From: Verrucomicrobiaceae bacterium
GTDB lineage: Bacteria > Verrucomicrobiota > Verrucomicrobiia > Verrucomicrobiales > Verrucomicrobiaceae
Direction of reading: 5' to 3'
Assembly (NCBI GenBank): GCA_016713035.1
Contig: JADJPW010000001.1
Location: 1,302,001 to 1,366,000 of the forward strand
DNA length: 64,000 nt
Part shown: piece by piece, positions 1 through 10,300 of the stretch
Layout of the letters: each line of letters opens with the position of its first letter
Position numbering within the stretch: the stretch's first letter is position 1
Made by a program: the position numbers and the translations under genes
The notes under the pieces: model-generated
What the model was told of the DNA's origin: nothing
The model's input: only the letters and a program-made list of their open reading frames with translations
The model's database searches: none

Positions 1-821
1 TTGGGGCACTGGTGCCGGGTGTGGTGCCTGCTCCTGTGCCGAGCTGGATGGTAGGATTGCCGCCAGCTGCTACCGTAGCATTCGATGGGATGAGTGTGCG
101 GCGACGCGGTGTCGTATCTGTCGCTGCTGCAGTCGCATTCCCCGCGACGCTGCCGATACCAGCTCCACCGCCACCGACGACGACGGGAGAGTTCGGCATT
201 GCGCGATTGGTGTTGTTCATCGTCGCCTGATTCTGTGTCGCAGGAGTCACCATGCCTCGTGGCATGGTGGCGGTGGTGGTCATGCCCGTGGTCATTCCGG
301 GCCTGGGGATGACGCCGCCGGGGATGGGTGGACGGCCATTGATGCCCTGCTGTGGCGCAGCTCCTCCCGCCGCAGGGGAGACATAGTCCGCAGCGTAGGT
401 GAGCGTGGCTGTTTCGCTGCCTTTTTGCACTTCCACGGTGATGTCTTTGCGGCTTTCTCCGAGTTTAAAGCTCTTCACCTCAAAGCCATCTTTGGGCTTC
501 TCCATCGAAAGGGGGAACCGCTCGTGCGTGCGGGTGTTCACGATGGAGAAAGTGGGGCTATTTTTGGGCCCATAAGCAGATTTGACCGCTAGGTCTTTGA
601 AGATGGACTCCACTGGAGCAGCGACTTTCGGCGCAGCCGGGATGGCGAAAGGGATTCCGCTCCCAGCCAGCGGCGTAGCGATCCATGCCATACTTACGCG
701 GTGGCTCGAACGGCGTGGCCCACGGCTGCGCGGTGCCACCTTCAGCCACTCCAGCAGCATGCACCGCCGGTTGATGGCCGAGGATGAGTAGCAGCAGAGA
801 AATGAAGCGATACTGGGTCAT
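1..821 (-). CDS. GspC/PilP-like secretion-pathway protein, frameshifted, runs off left edge
   Basis: The start overlaps the stop of the upstream gene by ATGA (818-821), which supports translational coupling. It begins with a signal peptide (MTQYRFISLLLLILGHQPAVHA) and continues to GWERNPF, a motif typical of periplasmic linker proteins of type II secretion and type IV pilus systems. There the frame breaks: the first frame stops at 558, while the frame shifted by one base at about 647 continues without a stop to the window edge. It gives an alanine/proline stretch, then a small beta-rich domain (about 560-380), then a long Gly/Pro/Thr/Asn-rich low-complexity tail. With the GspL- and GspM-like genes upstream it probably belongs to the inner-membrane assembly platform; a secretin gene would be expected to the left. 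The exact family is inferred from position and architecture. One extra C after the TTT codon explains the break, probably a sequencing error. Confidence 0.55.
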
Positions 822-1387
822 GGTCTGGTGGTCGGGGTAGGACTCGCAGCGGCCTCCACGGTGCTTTTATCCGCTGGGGCATAAAGCCGGGTGACGTGCA
901 GCTCAGCGCTGACCTTGGCATTGTCCTCCGGCATCGGAGTGAGAGTGAATTTCGAGATGAAGTAAAAGGAATCCGGTGCCAGCAGCTCATGCATCCAGTT
1001 GAGTAGGGGCTTGATCTCCGAATTCACACGCACGGTGACGCCGACTTGATGAAAATGGTCCGACTTCACATCCTCCACGAACTCGCGCACATCGGTTTGC
1101 AGACCGTGTTTGCGCAGGGACTCGTTGAGCAGCAAATCGAGCTCGCTGTTGGCCGTGTTCACGTTTTTCATCGGCGGCTGCACCTTGCGCAGCCACTGGA
1201 GCTTCTGTTCCCACATGGGGGCCTCTGCTAGGAGCTGCTGCGTCTCCTCACGGCGCATGGTCTGGGAGCGCTCGCGCTTCTCCAGCCCGCGCTGCCAGGC
1301 CAGCATGCGCATGGTGGTGAATCCCGTGGCGAAAAGGGCCACCAAGACCAGCAGCAGCATGATGAGGCGTTTTTCACTCGGCTTCAT
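818..1387 (-). CDS. GspM/PilO-like inner-membrane assembly protein
   Basis: The protein (189 aa) has a short cytoplasmic N-terminus (MKPSEKR), one membrane segment (about residues 8-27), a charged coiled-coil stretch, and a compact alpha/beta domain. This is the layout of PilO and GspM, which pair with PilN/GspL in the periplasm. I chose the ATG at 1387 because a GGGAGG sequence lies about 11 nt upstream; the GTG at 1399 would sit directly on that Shine-Dalgarno sequence. The chosen start is one base after the stop of the upstream GspL-like gene, and the end overlaps the next gene by ATGA, so the three genes form an operon. Family assignment rests on topology, length and neighbours; primary sequence conservation in this family is weak. 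Confidence 0.6.
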   Translation of the reverse strand: MKPSEKRLIMLLLVLVALFATGFTTMRMLAWQRGLEKRERSQTMRREETQQLLAEAPMWEQKLQWLRKVQPPMKNVNTANSELDLLLNESLRKHGLQTDVREFVEDVKSDHFHQVGVTVRVNSEIKPLLNWMHELLAPDSFYFISKFTLTPMPEDNAKVSAELHVTRLYAPADKSTVEAAASPTPTTRP

Positions 1388-1388
1388 C

Positions 1389-2600
1389 TTACTGCGCACC
1401 TCCCGTGGTGAGTGTCCCTGTCATGTCAAAGCTCAGATTCTGGTCGGCCTTCCCCACCCACTCGAAGCGGGCCAGCGCAAGATTGCTCGTCAAAGCATCG
1501 CGGAACTCAAAGAACGCCGTGTTGTCAGAAACCACGCCCGTGAGCTTCACCGTCGCTTCTTCGATGTCGAAGCTATTGAGCCGCAGGCCGTTCGGCTTGA
1601 TGACGCTGAGCACCTGGTGATAGACCTCCATCGGGTAAAAATCCGGGTTCACCGCCGGTTCCAGTGCCTGCCAGGCATTCTGCGCCTCGGATACGGCCAA
1701 GACTTGGGGGGCGATGGTGCGCAGCTCGGCCTCACCCGCATTCAGCCGCGCCTCACGGCGGAAGAGCAGCGCCGCCCAGGCGGAAAAAAAGATCACAAAC
1801 ACCGCAGCCACCGCCGTGGCGATCTGCACCATCCGCAGCCGCTGCCGCTGCTCCTTGCGCTGCTGCGCCACCTCCATGGGCACCAGTGCGGCCAGCTTCT
1901 GCGGCATGCTCGGAGCCGGACGTGGCTCTGCCCGCACCTCCTGCGCCCCCAGGGCCTGTGCCAGCTCCTGAGTGAAAGTTTCATCACAGTTCATCCACAC
2001 CCGCACCTCCGTCATCCGGTCCAGGAACTCCTGTGCATCCAGCGCCAGCATCACGCAGCGCAGCTCATCCACCGCCTCCACATCCAGATGCGGCGCGGAC
2101 AGCACCGTCACATGTAGCAGGCCACCCGCACGGGTAAAAGCAGCCACCGTGCGGCCCAGCTCACGCCACAGCGCCACACCATCATGGGGCAGCGGCAGCA
2201 TGCGTGCACTGATGTCATACTGCTCCGCCTTCGCTGAGAGACTCTCATGCTCCGTCATGTCCGCAGAAATGGCTGCTGATCCCATCAGCGCACGGTGCGG
2301 CTGCTCTGCCACCATCCAGAGTGCAGATTGGCATGATCCATCGGCATCACTCACACCCACACCCTCCCAGCGCAGCAGTGCCACATCCGCCGCCCCCGCT
2401 GCCGCCGCAGAAATCCCCGCCTCACCCGCCGCCTGCCAGAAAGGGCTGCTATCCACACACAACGCCTGGATGCCATGCAGCGTCACTTTTTCTGCCCCAT
2501 CGGCCCCAGGGCACAGCTCCAGCACACCGGCGCGATTGCAGCGCCAGATTTCCCAGGTGCTCTCACCAGGAAAACGTAGGGATGTGATGGATCGGCTCAT
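1389..2600 (-). CDS. GspL/PilN-like inner-membrane assembly protein
   Basis: The protein (403 aa) has a large N-terminal cytoplasmic part (about residues 1-260) rich in Ala and acidic residues, a basic QQRKEQRQRLR stretch, a single membrane segment (about 268-288), and a periplasmic region ending in a small domain with the pattern INxxDIEEATVKLTG-like seen in PilN (here NGLRLNSFDIEEATVKLTG). This matches GspL, which bridges the secretion ATPase and the periplasmic platform. The open frame extends to 2687, but the ATG at 2600 gives a sensible N-terminus (MSRSITSLRFPGES) and the extra 29 residues are basic and unlike a signal. It is first in the operon with the PilO-like and GspC-like genes. 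The cytoplasmic part may be a degenerate actin-like PilM fold; I cannot verify that by eye. Confidence 0.6.
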   Translation of the reverse strand: MSRSITSLRFPGESTWEIWRCNRAGVLELCPGADGAEKVTLHGIQALCVDSSPFWQAAGEAGISAAAAGAADVALLRWEGVGVSDADGSCQSALWMVAEQPHRALMGSAAISADMTEHESLSAKAEQYDISARMLPLPHDGVALWRELGRTVAAFTRAGGLLHVTVLSAPHLDVEAVDELRCVMLALDAQEFLDRMTEVRVWMNCDETFTQELAQALGAQEVRAEPRPAPSMPQKLAALVPMEVAQQRKEQRQRLRMVQIATAVAAVFVIFFSAWAALLFRREARLNAGEAELRTIAPQVLAVSEAQNAWQALEPAVNPDFYPMEVYHQVLSVIKPNGLRLNSFDIEEATVKLTGVVSDNTAFFEFRDALTSNLALARFEWVGKADQNLSFDMTGTLTTGGAQ

Positions 2601-2830
2601 GCGGCGTGGCAGGCGTGCACGGAACGGGAAATGGGTTTTAGGGACCGCAACGGCAGCTTTATACCCGGTAAAACGCCGCAAGCCCACTAAAAAAATGTGT
2701 CAGACAGAAGGGAAAAAGTGCCCGAATCGTCACCTCCACGGCCAGACGCACTCCACCAGCACGATGCGCATTGCATTCATGCCGTGAAAAGTCCATCTCA
2801 GCCAGCGGACGACTCGATCCACCTCCCCAC

Positions 2831-3691
2831 ATGAAAGCCTCCTCCATCCTTTTTGTTACCCTACTCACTGCCAGTGCCGCTTTCGCCGCCGAGCTGCCGA
2901 AAGACCTCCCCCCTGCCCTGCCCCTCTGGCCACAGGCCGCTCCCGGCTCTGAGTCCCGCAGCACCGAGCCCGAAAAAGTCGAAGGCACCAACATCTGCAA
3001 CGTCCACCGCCCCACCCTCACGCCCTACGTCCCCACAGCAGAAAAAAGCACCGGCACCGCCGTCATCATCTGCCCAGGCGGTGGCCACTCGAAGCTCTGC
3101 CTCGGCCATGAAGGCTACGCCCTCGCCGAGTGGTTCCGCGACCACGGCATCGCTGCCTTTGTGCTGAAATACCGCCTCGCCCGTGAGCCCGGCAGCACCT
3201 ACACCATCCAGGAGCACGCCATGGCAGATGCACGCCGCGCCATCCGCACCGTCCGAGCCCGCGCTACCGAGTGGCACCTGCGGACAGACCGCATCGGCAT
3301 CCTCGGCTTCTCCGCCGGGGGCGAGCTCGCCGCCTTTGCCGCCATGAAAAGCGATCCCGGCCAAATAGACGCCGCAGACACCATCGAGCAGCACTCCAGC
3401 CGCCCAGACTTCCAGGCACTCATCTATCCAGGCACCTCCGGCCTCTTTTCCGCAGCCAAAGACATGCCCCCGCTCTTCATCGCCGCCGGATACAACGACC
3501 GCCCAGACATATCCGAAGGCATGGCCACCCTTTACCTCAAATACAAAGCCGCCAAAGTCCCCGCCGAGCTCCACCTCTACTCCAATGCCGGTCACGGCTT
3601 CGGCTACAAACCCGACGCCAAGCCCACCGCCGCCTCCCGCTGGCCCCAGCGCCTCACCGAATGGCTCACCGACACGGGACTGCTCGAGTAG
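2831..3691 (+). CDS. secreted alpha/beta hydrolase, esterase/lipase family
   Basis: The protein (286 aa) starts with a clear signal peptide (MKASSILFVTLLTASAAFAA), which decides the start at 2831 rather than the longer open frame from 2771. The catalytic features of an alpha/beta hydrolase are visible: an oxyanion-loop stretch ICPGGGH, the nucleophile elbow GFSAGGE, an acid candidate in YNDRPD, and the histidine in NAGHGFGY. The order and spacing fit the BD-FAE/acetyl-xylan-esterase-like group common in PVC bacteria, which deacetylates or de-esterifies plant polysaccharides in the periplasm or outside the cell. That substrate is inferred from family habit and is not shown by the sequence. It is transcribed away from the secretion genes across a 230-bp divergent region and appears monocistronic. 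Confidence 0.85.
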   Translation: MKASSILFVTLLTASAAFAAELPKDLPPALPLWPQAAPGSESRSTEPEKVEGTNICNVHRPTLTPYVPTAEKSTGTAVIICPGGGHSKLCLGHEGYALAEWFRDHGIAAFVLKYRLAREPGSTYTIQEHAMADARRAIRTVRARATEWHLRTDRIGILGFSAGGELAAFAAMKSDPGQIDAADTIEQHSSRPDFQALIYPGTSGLFSAAKDMPPLFIAAGYNDRPDISEGMATLYLKYKAAKVPAELHLYSNAGHGFGYKPDAKPTAASRWPQRLTEWLTDTGLLE

Positions 3692-3725
3692 CGCTTTAAA
3701 ACCTGCCAGCAAAGATCATGCGAAG

Positions 3726-3853
3726 CAAAGTAGCCATCTCGCTCCGTCGAGATGAGCGGAAGGCTTTCGCCATCATCCACGATGCGCGGAGATCGTAAAC
3801 CGCTGAGTCTGCCACACGTACAGCTCATCTCGCGGAGCGAGATGGCTACTTTG
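3726..3853. repeat. long interrupted palindrome, MITE/REP-like
   Basis: Positions 3726-3746 and 3833-3853 are perfect inverted copies (21 nt), and the match continues inward to about 3757 and 3823 with a single-base bulge, leaving about 65 nt between the arms. Each arm also holds a small hairpin of its own (CATCTCG ... CGAGATG). It lies between the convergent esterase and the first BlaR1-PBP gene. It could act as a bidirectional terminator or be a copy of a dispersed palindromic element; genome-wide copy number would decide. Confidence 0.7.
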
Positions 3854-3919
3854 CCGGTGCCTCTTTCGTTACCTGGGGGCGATTTTCAAACACCACCTAG
3901 AGTAAAGCCCCGCCTCCAC

Positions 3920-6900
3920 TCACTTCACGATCAGCGAGCGATCTCCGCGAAGGATACGTTGACGCATCGCGATCGCATCATCGTCGTCTTTTGGTGGTAG
4001 CGGATCGTCCTCCACCACACGGTAAAACAGAGTTTGGTTATCAAAGAACGACTGACTTGGTTTGATCACTTCAGGTCGTTGAGTCGATGACGGACTCTCG
4101 AATTCCAAAAGCATTTCCGGCAATGCACTCTTCGGCAGATTCAGCGCCAAGCGGTCATTCAATGGCTTCCTCTCCTCTGGCAGGTTTTTTGGGATGGTGG
4201 GGCCTTCAGGTGCTCTGGGGCTGGTTGGGTAAGGATGAGGAAGGTAAAAAATCCGCTCGAATCTGAACAACTCATCGATCTTGGCAGTGAGCCACACACT
4301 GGCCCATTTGCCGTCTTTGCAGACACAGCGCACATGGCAGGTTTTGATCATGCCTCCCCACTCAAAGGCAACTGGAGCAAGCGGCCACCCGGAAGCATAT
4401 TCAGCAGCCTGCCCCAGAGACTCCGCCAACCACGCCACCATCACGTCACGTGGTGCACTGAAGCTGATCTCAACTTCATTCGATAAAAAAATGCGGCGAC
4501 TCATCCCTTCCGTTGGAAGGACAGCCTCCAGTGGCAGCTTTGCCAGCTTGGCCGAATTCTTGAACAAACTCCACCAGGGAGGTGAAGAGGCGGCATTGGA
4601 TTGGGGCTTTTCTAGAGAAGCTTGTATTAGCACACGCTGTAGTAGAATCCACTTGGGCTCTCCCCGGATCGTGAACCGGACACGCTGCCCATCCGCCAGC
4701 GTTTCTGGCACTGGAAAGGTCCAATCCAGATCATGCCGCTGACCTATTTGAATGACCTTATCACGAAATGCCAAAGCCTGGATCATCCCAGATGCCTCTC
4801 CCTCGATCTCAACCCAATGATTGAGCGAACTCGCATGAAGCTTGCTGAGAGAAAAGCCTTCGCTCATGCGCTCCGCAGCTTGCTTCAGCTCAGCCTTGAT
4901 CGCCTCCTCATCCATATTTTGAATAGGCCCCACGATTTTCGCGGTCTTCTTTTCCAATGCTTTCTTCTCCAATGCTTTCACCTCCCCACTCCCATCCGCA
5001 GGCAGTACCAGCGCTTCTTCGACGATGATCTTGGCGATGGGGGCGCAGTCGGCGCCGCCGCTTTTGCCACCGTTTTTCAGGATGGCGAAGGCCAGCGTTG
5101 GCTTGTCATACGGGGCGAAGCCGATGAACCAAGTGTGGTTGTCCTCGACGTTTTTGCCGTCGATGCGTCGCCAATTCTGCGCGGTGCCGGTTTTCCCAGC
5201 GATGATGGCTTTGTCGCTCTGGGCGGCCTTTCCGGTGCCTTTTTCACTGTGAACGACTTGGCGCATGCCTGCACGAAGTTGCTCGATTTGGACCTCAGGC
5301 AGCCCCTCGGCAGTCAAATCGGCCCTCCAAGTGTTTTTGCCGTTTTTCGGCTGCAAACTCGGCTCCGGCACCCTGCCGCCGTTCGCAATCGTGGCGGCCA
5401 AGACAGCCATTTGCAGTGGTGTGACCAAAACCATGCCCTGTCCGATAGCGGTGTTCGCCGTGTAGCCTTCCGACCACTTTTCGTTGGGTCGGTATTCCTT
5501 CATCCAGGCCGGAGTGGGGAGTATTCCGTCGCTTTCACCTTCACAAATGCCGTAACGACTACCCAAGCCGATCTTTTTGCCCATTTTCTCGATCTGGTCG
5601 ATGCCTGCGGCATTGCCGTATTGGTAGAAGAAGCAGCTACAGCTCGTCGTCAAAGCATCCGCTAAATTCAGCTCGCCATGGCCGCCGCCGCTTTGCCTTT
5701 TGATCCAGCACTGCATTTCCGAGGAACCATACTTCACCGAGCCATTGCAGGTGAACTTCTGGTCTCCGACACCCGCAGCGATCCCTGCTAGTCCAGTGAA
5801 CGGTTTGTAGATTGAACCAGGCGCAAATCGAGAAACACCGCGATTGAGGAGCGGATTGTCTTTGTCTTCATTTATTATTTCCCAGTCAGAATGGCTGATA
5901 CCTGGAATGAAATCATTCGGATCATAGTTCGGAAGCGAAACCATCGCCAAAATCTCGCCGGTGCGAGGATCGAGCACGACGGCGGCTCCACGGTTGTAGC
6001 CACTGTCGAGCATCGCGCGTGTGGTGATCGCTTGCAGACGGGCATCGAGGCTGAGGGTAATGTCTTTTCCAGCATTCAAATCGGCGTCATATTGCTTTTC
6101 CAGGCCCGTGCAGCCTATGGGAGTTGGGTCGTTCCATTTCGTTTTGCCGGTGTAGCCTAGCACCTGCGCGGCGAGCGCTTTGAGCGGATAGTTCCGCACT
6201 TTTTCCTGCGTCGTCTCTGCGAGCACTTTGCCATGACGGTCGAGGATGCGGCCACGCAGCTTGGCTCCCTCGATGGCGTGCAGCATGGCCACCGGGAGCA
6301 GGAAGAGCAGTGCGAGCAGAGCTACTGCGAGAAGCCAGCGGGCGGTGAGGGGTTCGCGTGAGCGATGGGTGTCGAGGATGGCTTTGACCCGGTTCTCCAC
6401 GGGGGCGCATCGGGTGATAGTGAGTGCACAGAGAGCTAAGCCGGGTGCAAGGCGGCTGTGGTGGCTGAGATCCAGCAAGGACTGTGCGTAATCGCTGGCG
6501 CGGATGCCCCGGCGTAGCACCGCGTCGTCGCAGGCACGCTCCTGGTCGGCGCGGAGCTGGCTCAGGGTGAGCCAGGCGAGGGGATTGAACCAGTGGAGGG
6601 CCTTCACCCATTGCGCGAGCCACAGAGCGAGTGGATCGCGCCGCCGGAGATGCTCTAGCTCATGCAGCAGCACGCCGCGCAGGCGCTCGGTGCTCCAGTT
6701 TTGGAATCCAGCGGGCAGCAGCAGACGCGGGTGCAGCACACCCCAGACCATCGGTACGCTCTCTGCGGTGCCGAGGAGCACTTGCGGGGTTCGTTTGAGG
6801 CCGAGTTCGCGTGCGATGGCGCTGACTTGTGGGCAATGAATAGTCTGCAAACGCCGTTGGAGTCGCCACAGGCTGAAAGCGGCCCCGGCGAGGCGTAGGA

Positions 6901-7330
6901 GCAGCAAAACGCAGATCGTGAGCCAAAGCTGCGGCAGGTAAGCGATGAGCTTTTTCCAATCGAATGGCGCTGGAGCAGCTGAAAGGACTGTGGTGTTGAT
7001 TGCAGGCTGCGTCGGCGCTTTTTCGAATACCGGCGGCTTGATCGGAGTGAGCTTGAAAACGGGTTCGGCGGGAGATGAGTCGGCGATTGGCTCTTCGATG
7101 GTGTTTTGCTGCCAGCGTGGCTGCGGGGAGTCTTTCGGCAGTACTCGCCACGCGGGCAGCGAGAGGATGGCGAGTGGCAAAAGGGCCAGTGTGCTCACAG
7201 CGGTGATCCACAGTGCATAGCGCCGTGCGGCGGCGGCGCGGTGCAGGGCGAAACCGATGAGCAGCGTGGCGAGCAGCACGGCGGAGCCTTTGAGCGCTGT
7301 GTGTGCGAGGAGATCGAGCGTGGGCGTCAT
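3920..7330 (-). CDS. BlaR1-type M56 metallopeptidase fused to an intact PBP2-like transpeptidase
   Basis: The 1136-aa protein has two N-terminal membrane segments (about residues 13-30 and 40-58), a Pro-rich linker, a third segment (about 127-150), an M56 zinc protease domain with HELEH at 223-227 and a third ligand candidate in ADQERACDD (E264), and a fourth segment (about 331-350). In BlaR1/MecR1 this is followed by a penicillin-sensor domain. Here it is followed by a class B penicillin-binding-protein module starting with RGRILDRHG (359-), with SIYK at 506-509, SCS at 563-565 and KTG at 713-715. All catalytic positions for acylation (Ser506, Lys509) are present. About 370 further residues form a C-terminal extension shared with the paralogue and of unknown fold. 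It probably both senses beta-lactams or wall state and may cross-link peptidoglycan; the split of roles is inference. Confidence 0.85.
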   Translation of the reverse strand: MTPTLDLLAHTALKGSAVLLATLLIGFALHRAAAARRYALWITAVSTLALLPLAILSLPAWRVLPKDSPQPRWQQNTIEEPIADSSPAEPVFKLTPIKPPVFEKAPTQPAINTTVLSAAPAPFDWKKLIAYLPQLWLTICVLLLLRLAGAAFSLWRLQRRLQTIHCPQVSAIARELGLKRTPQVLLGTAESVPMVWGVLHPRLLLPAGFQNWSTERLRGVLLHELEHLRRRDPLALWLAQWVKALHWFNPLAWLTLSQLRADQERACDDAVLRRGIRASDYAQSLLDLSHHSRLAPGLALCALTITRCAPVENRVKAILDTHRSREPLTARWLLAVALLALLFLLPVAMLHAIEGAKLRGRILDRHGKVLAETTQEKVRNYPLKALAAQVLGYTGKTKWNDPTPIGCTGLEKQYDADLNAGKDITLSLDARLQAITTRAMLDSGYNRGAAVVLDPRTGEILAMVSLPNYDPNDFIPGISHSDWEIINEDKDNPLLNRGVSRFAPGSIYKPFTGLAGIAAGVGDQKFTCNGSVKYGSSEMQCWIKRQSGGGHGELNLADALTTSCSCFFYQYGNAAGIDQIEKMGKKIGLGSRYGICEGESDGILPTPAWMKEYRPNEKWSEGYTANTAIGQGMVLVTPLQMAVLAATIANGGRVPEPSLQPKNGKNTWRADLTAEGLPEVQIEQLRAGMRQVVHSEKGTGKAAQSDKAIIAGKTGTAQNWRRIDGKNVEDNHTWFIGFAPYDKPTLAFAILKNGGKSGGADCAPIAKIIVEEALVLPADGSGEVKALEKKALEKKTAKIVGPIQNMDEEAIKAELKQAAERMSEGFSLSKLHASSLNHWVEIEGEASGMIQALAFRDKVIQIGQRHDLDWTFPVPETLADGQRVRFTIRGEPKWILLQRVLIQASLEKPQSNAASSPPWWSLFKNSAKLAKLPLEAVLPTEGMSRRIFLSNEVEISFSAPRDVMVAWLAESLGQAAEYASGWPLAPVAFEWGGMIKTCHVRCVCKDGKWASVWLTAKIDELFRFERIFYLPHPYPTSPRAPEGPTIPKNLPEERKPLNDRLALNLPKSALPEMLLEFESPSSTQRPEVIKPSQSFFDNQTLFYRVVEDDPLPPKDDDDAIAMRQRILRGDRSLIVK

Positions 7331-7391
7331 GGTGGTGAAGGGGAGAGGGCGGCAGGAGGGAGGTCAGTGGCCATTCCAGGGACCTGTAGAA

Positions 7392-10300
7392 TCAGTACAG
7401 AGCGCGATACATGTTTTGCAGTCGCTTCCATTTTGAGAGTGGGTCATCAAACGGCTCATCTTCGTCCCCGTACGGCTTCGGTGGCAGCTCTGAGACTACA
7501 CGTCGAGGAATGGACAACGAGCCGAAGAAGGAAGTCTGCCGTGTCATCATTCTAGGAATCGAAGCGACCTCCATATTGGGTTTCAAGTCATCCGGCACCG
7601 CAATCAGGCTCGGGGGCGACTTAACGATCCAAACCGCGTCTTGCGGTGAGGTTGCCAACTCGCCGTAATGAGCTGCCTGCACGATGCGGTTATCCTTCGG
7701 CTTTTTCTCTTCTGGCAGGTTTTTCGGGATTGTCGGGCCTTCTGGTGGCGGACGGTACTTCGGGATGGAGCGGAAGAAAGGGATATCCGCTTTGTCCGAT
7801 CTCGGCACGCTGATCCGAACGGTGGCTGAGATGCCGTCTTTGGATGTGCAGTTGATGATGTTGCCCTGCACGCTGCAATCAAAGGTGAATGGCCCGGTGG
7901 GGCCTGGCCAGCTTGGCTCGTGCTCCAGGTTCTCTTTCAAAAAGTCCTTGAGCCATTGGATCGACTTTTCGCGTGTCGTTGTGAATGAGTAGATGCGGCG
8001 TTTTTCCTCGATGACTGCTGTATGATATTTCGCTTCCGCAGGTGGATCTGGAAAATCCCATTTTATCCTGAGTAGGCTCCAACCGAGCTTCCCTATATCA
8101 GAAATGGGGTTTCGATACAATTTCTCGATTCTCTTCTTTTCGCTCTCAGCAAAAGCCGACAGGGTTTCGCCTTTGATGTAAAAACGCACACGCTGACCAT
8201 CCGGCATGGTTTCTGGCACTGGGTGCGTCCAGGCCAAGCGATGTGGCTTTCCAAAGAATATGACCTTGTTGCGAAAGGCTAGTGCCTGGATCATGCCTGA
8301 GGCGACCCCGCGAATCTCGATACCTCGGGGACTGTTGAGGTTCGGACTCAATTCTGTCACCGTGAAGCCGTCGCCCATTTCGGAAGCGATCTTTTTGATG
8401 GCTGAGCGAATGGTCTCTGCGTCGGGCGCTTCGTTTGAAGCGGTTTTGGCTGGCGTTGCTTTGATTGGCTTCACCTCGCCACTACCGTCTGCGGGGAGTG
8501 AGAGCGTTTCTTCGACGATGCGCTCCACAATGGGGCCGCAGCTTGTGCCGCCAGACAGGTTTTGTTTCGGTTGGCCTTCGTAAAAGACTGCAAAAGCTAG
8601 CGTGGGCTTATCGAAAGGCGCGAAGCCCATCATGATGGCAAGGTTTTGGTCTTTTTCGATTTTCCACTGTGCGGTGCCAGTTTTGGCAGCGATTTGGAAT
8701 CGAGTGCTGTGTGTGGCACGCCCCGTAGCGGTGTCACCATTCACGACTTGGCGCATGGCTTCGCGGATCGGCGCTATGCGCTCGGCGGTGAGGCCATGTT
8801 GAGCCAAATCCGTTCTGAATGCAGAGGGCGAGTTCTGCTGGATCAATCTTGGAATGGGAACCTTGCCGCCATTGGCTAGGGTAGCAGCCAGCACGGCTGT
8901 TTGGAGCGGCGTGACGAGCATGGAACCCTGTCCGACGGATAGATTCGCGACGTCACCCATATGCCATCCGCCAGCAGCCCGGCGATTGATGGACTCCGTG
9001 GTGGGAAAATAACCTTCCGAGGTTTGGATCGGCAGATTGGCGCTTTCCCCTAGGCCCAGGAATTTCGCCATTTGCTCCAAGCCGGGGCCTCCGACATTGA
9101 TGCCGAGTTGATACCAGTAGCAGTTGCAGGAGTGCTCCATGGCTCCGGCTAAGTTCAGCTCACCGTGGCCGTCGTTTTTCCAACAGCGGAATATTCTCCC
9201 ATTGATCACCATTGAACCTTTGCAGGTTTGAACGGCGTCCTCTTGACCTGCTAAAACTCCCGCTAGAGCAGTTAGACCGCCGAAGGCTCCTGCGGGCGGG
9301 TATTCCCCACGCAGAGAGCGGAAGAAAAGTGGGTGCCCGGAGTTCTTGCTGAGTGTTTCCCAATTCTCTGTCGAGATGGATGGCACGAATTGGTTGTTGT
9401 CATAAACAGGAAGCGAGACTGCGGCGAGGATGTCGCCTGTTCGGGGATCGAGCACGACGGCGGAGCCTTGCTCGATATCACCATCCTGCATGGCTTGTAG
9501 CACGATGGATTGAATGCGGGCATCCAAGGTGAGGCGAACATCGTCGCCATGCCGCAGAAGTTCTTCTTGAGATTTTTCGATGTCAGAGCGGCCCACGGGA
9601 GTCAGGTCATCATTCTTTGTCCTGCCGACATACCCAGTGACATGCGCGGTGAGTGCTCCGAGTGGGTAGTGGCGCATTTTTTCTTGGGTGGTCTCTGCGA
9701 GCACTTTGCCATGACGGTCGAGGATGCGGCCACGCAGCTTCGCTCCCTCGATGGCATGCAGCATGGCCACCGGGAGCAGCAACAGAAGCGCCACACCACA
9801 TAGAGCGATGAGCCAGCGGCGGGTGAGTGGCTCACGGTGGCGCTGCGGGTCGAGGATAGATTTCACACGGGACTCCACCTCGGCGCGGCGTGTGATGGTC
9901 AAGGCACACAGCGCCAAACCCGGTGCCGTGCGGCTGTGGCGGCTGAGATCGAGCAAGGACTGCGCATAATCACTGGCACGGATGCCGTGGCGCAGCGCAG
10001 TGTCATCACAGGCACGCTCTTGATCGGCACGAAGCTGGCGCAGCGTCAGCCACGCGAGCGGATTGAACCAATGCAGCGCCTTCATCCACTGTGCGGCCCA
10101 CAGCGCTAGCGGATCGCCCCGGCGCAAATGAGCCAGCTCATGCAGTAGCACACCACGGAGCATCTCAGGGCTCCATCGCTCAAAACCACGCGGCAGCAGC
10201 AGGTGCGGCCTACACACGCCCCAGACCATCGGCACTGCATCCGCCGCGCCAATCAGCAATCGCGGCACACGCCGCAGACCGACCTCGCGGGCGATAGCGG

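Noticed and set aside
1110..2117. 335-codon plus-strand open frame
   Set aside because: It is antisense to the GspL/GspM-like genes, which have membrane topology, RBS and coupled starts.
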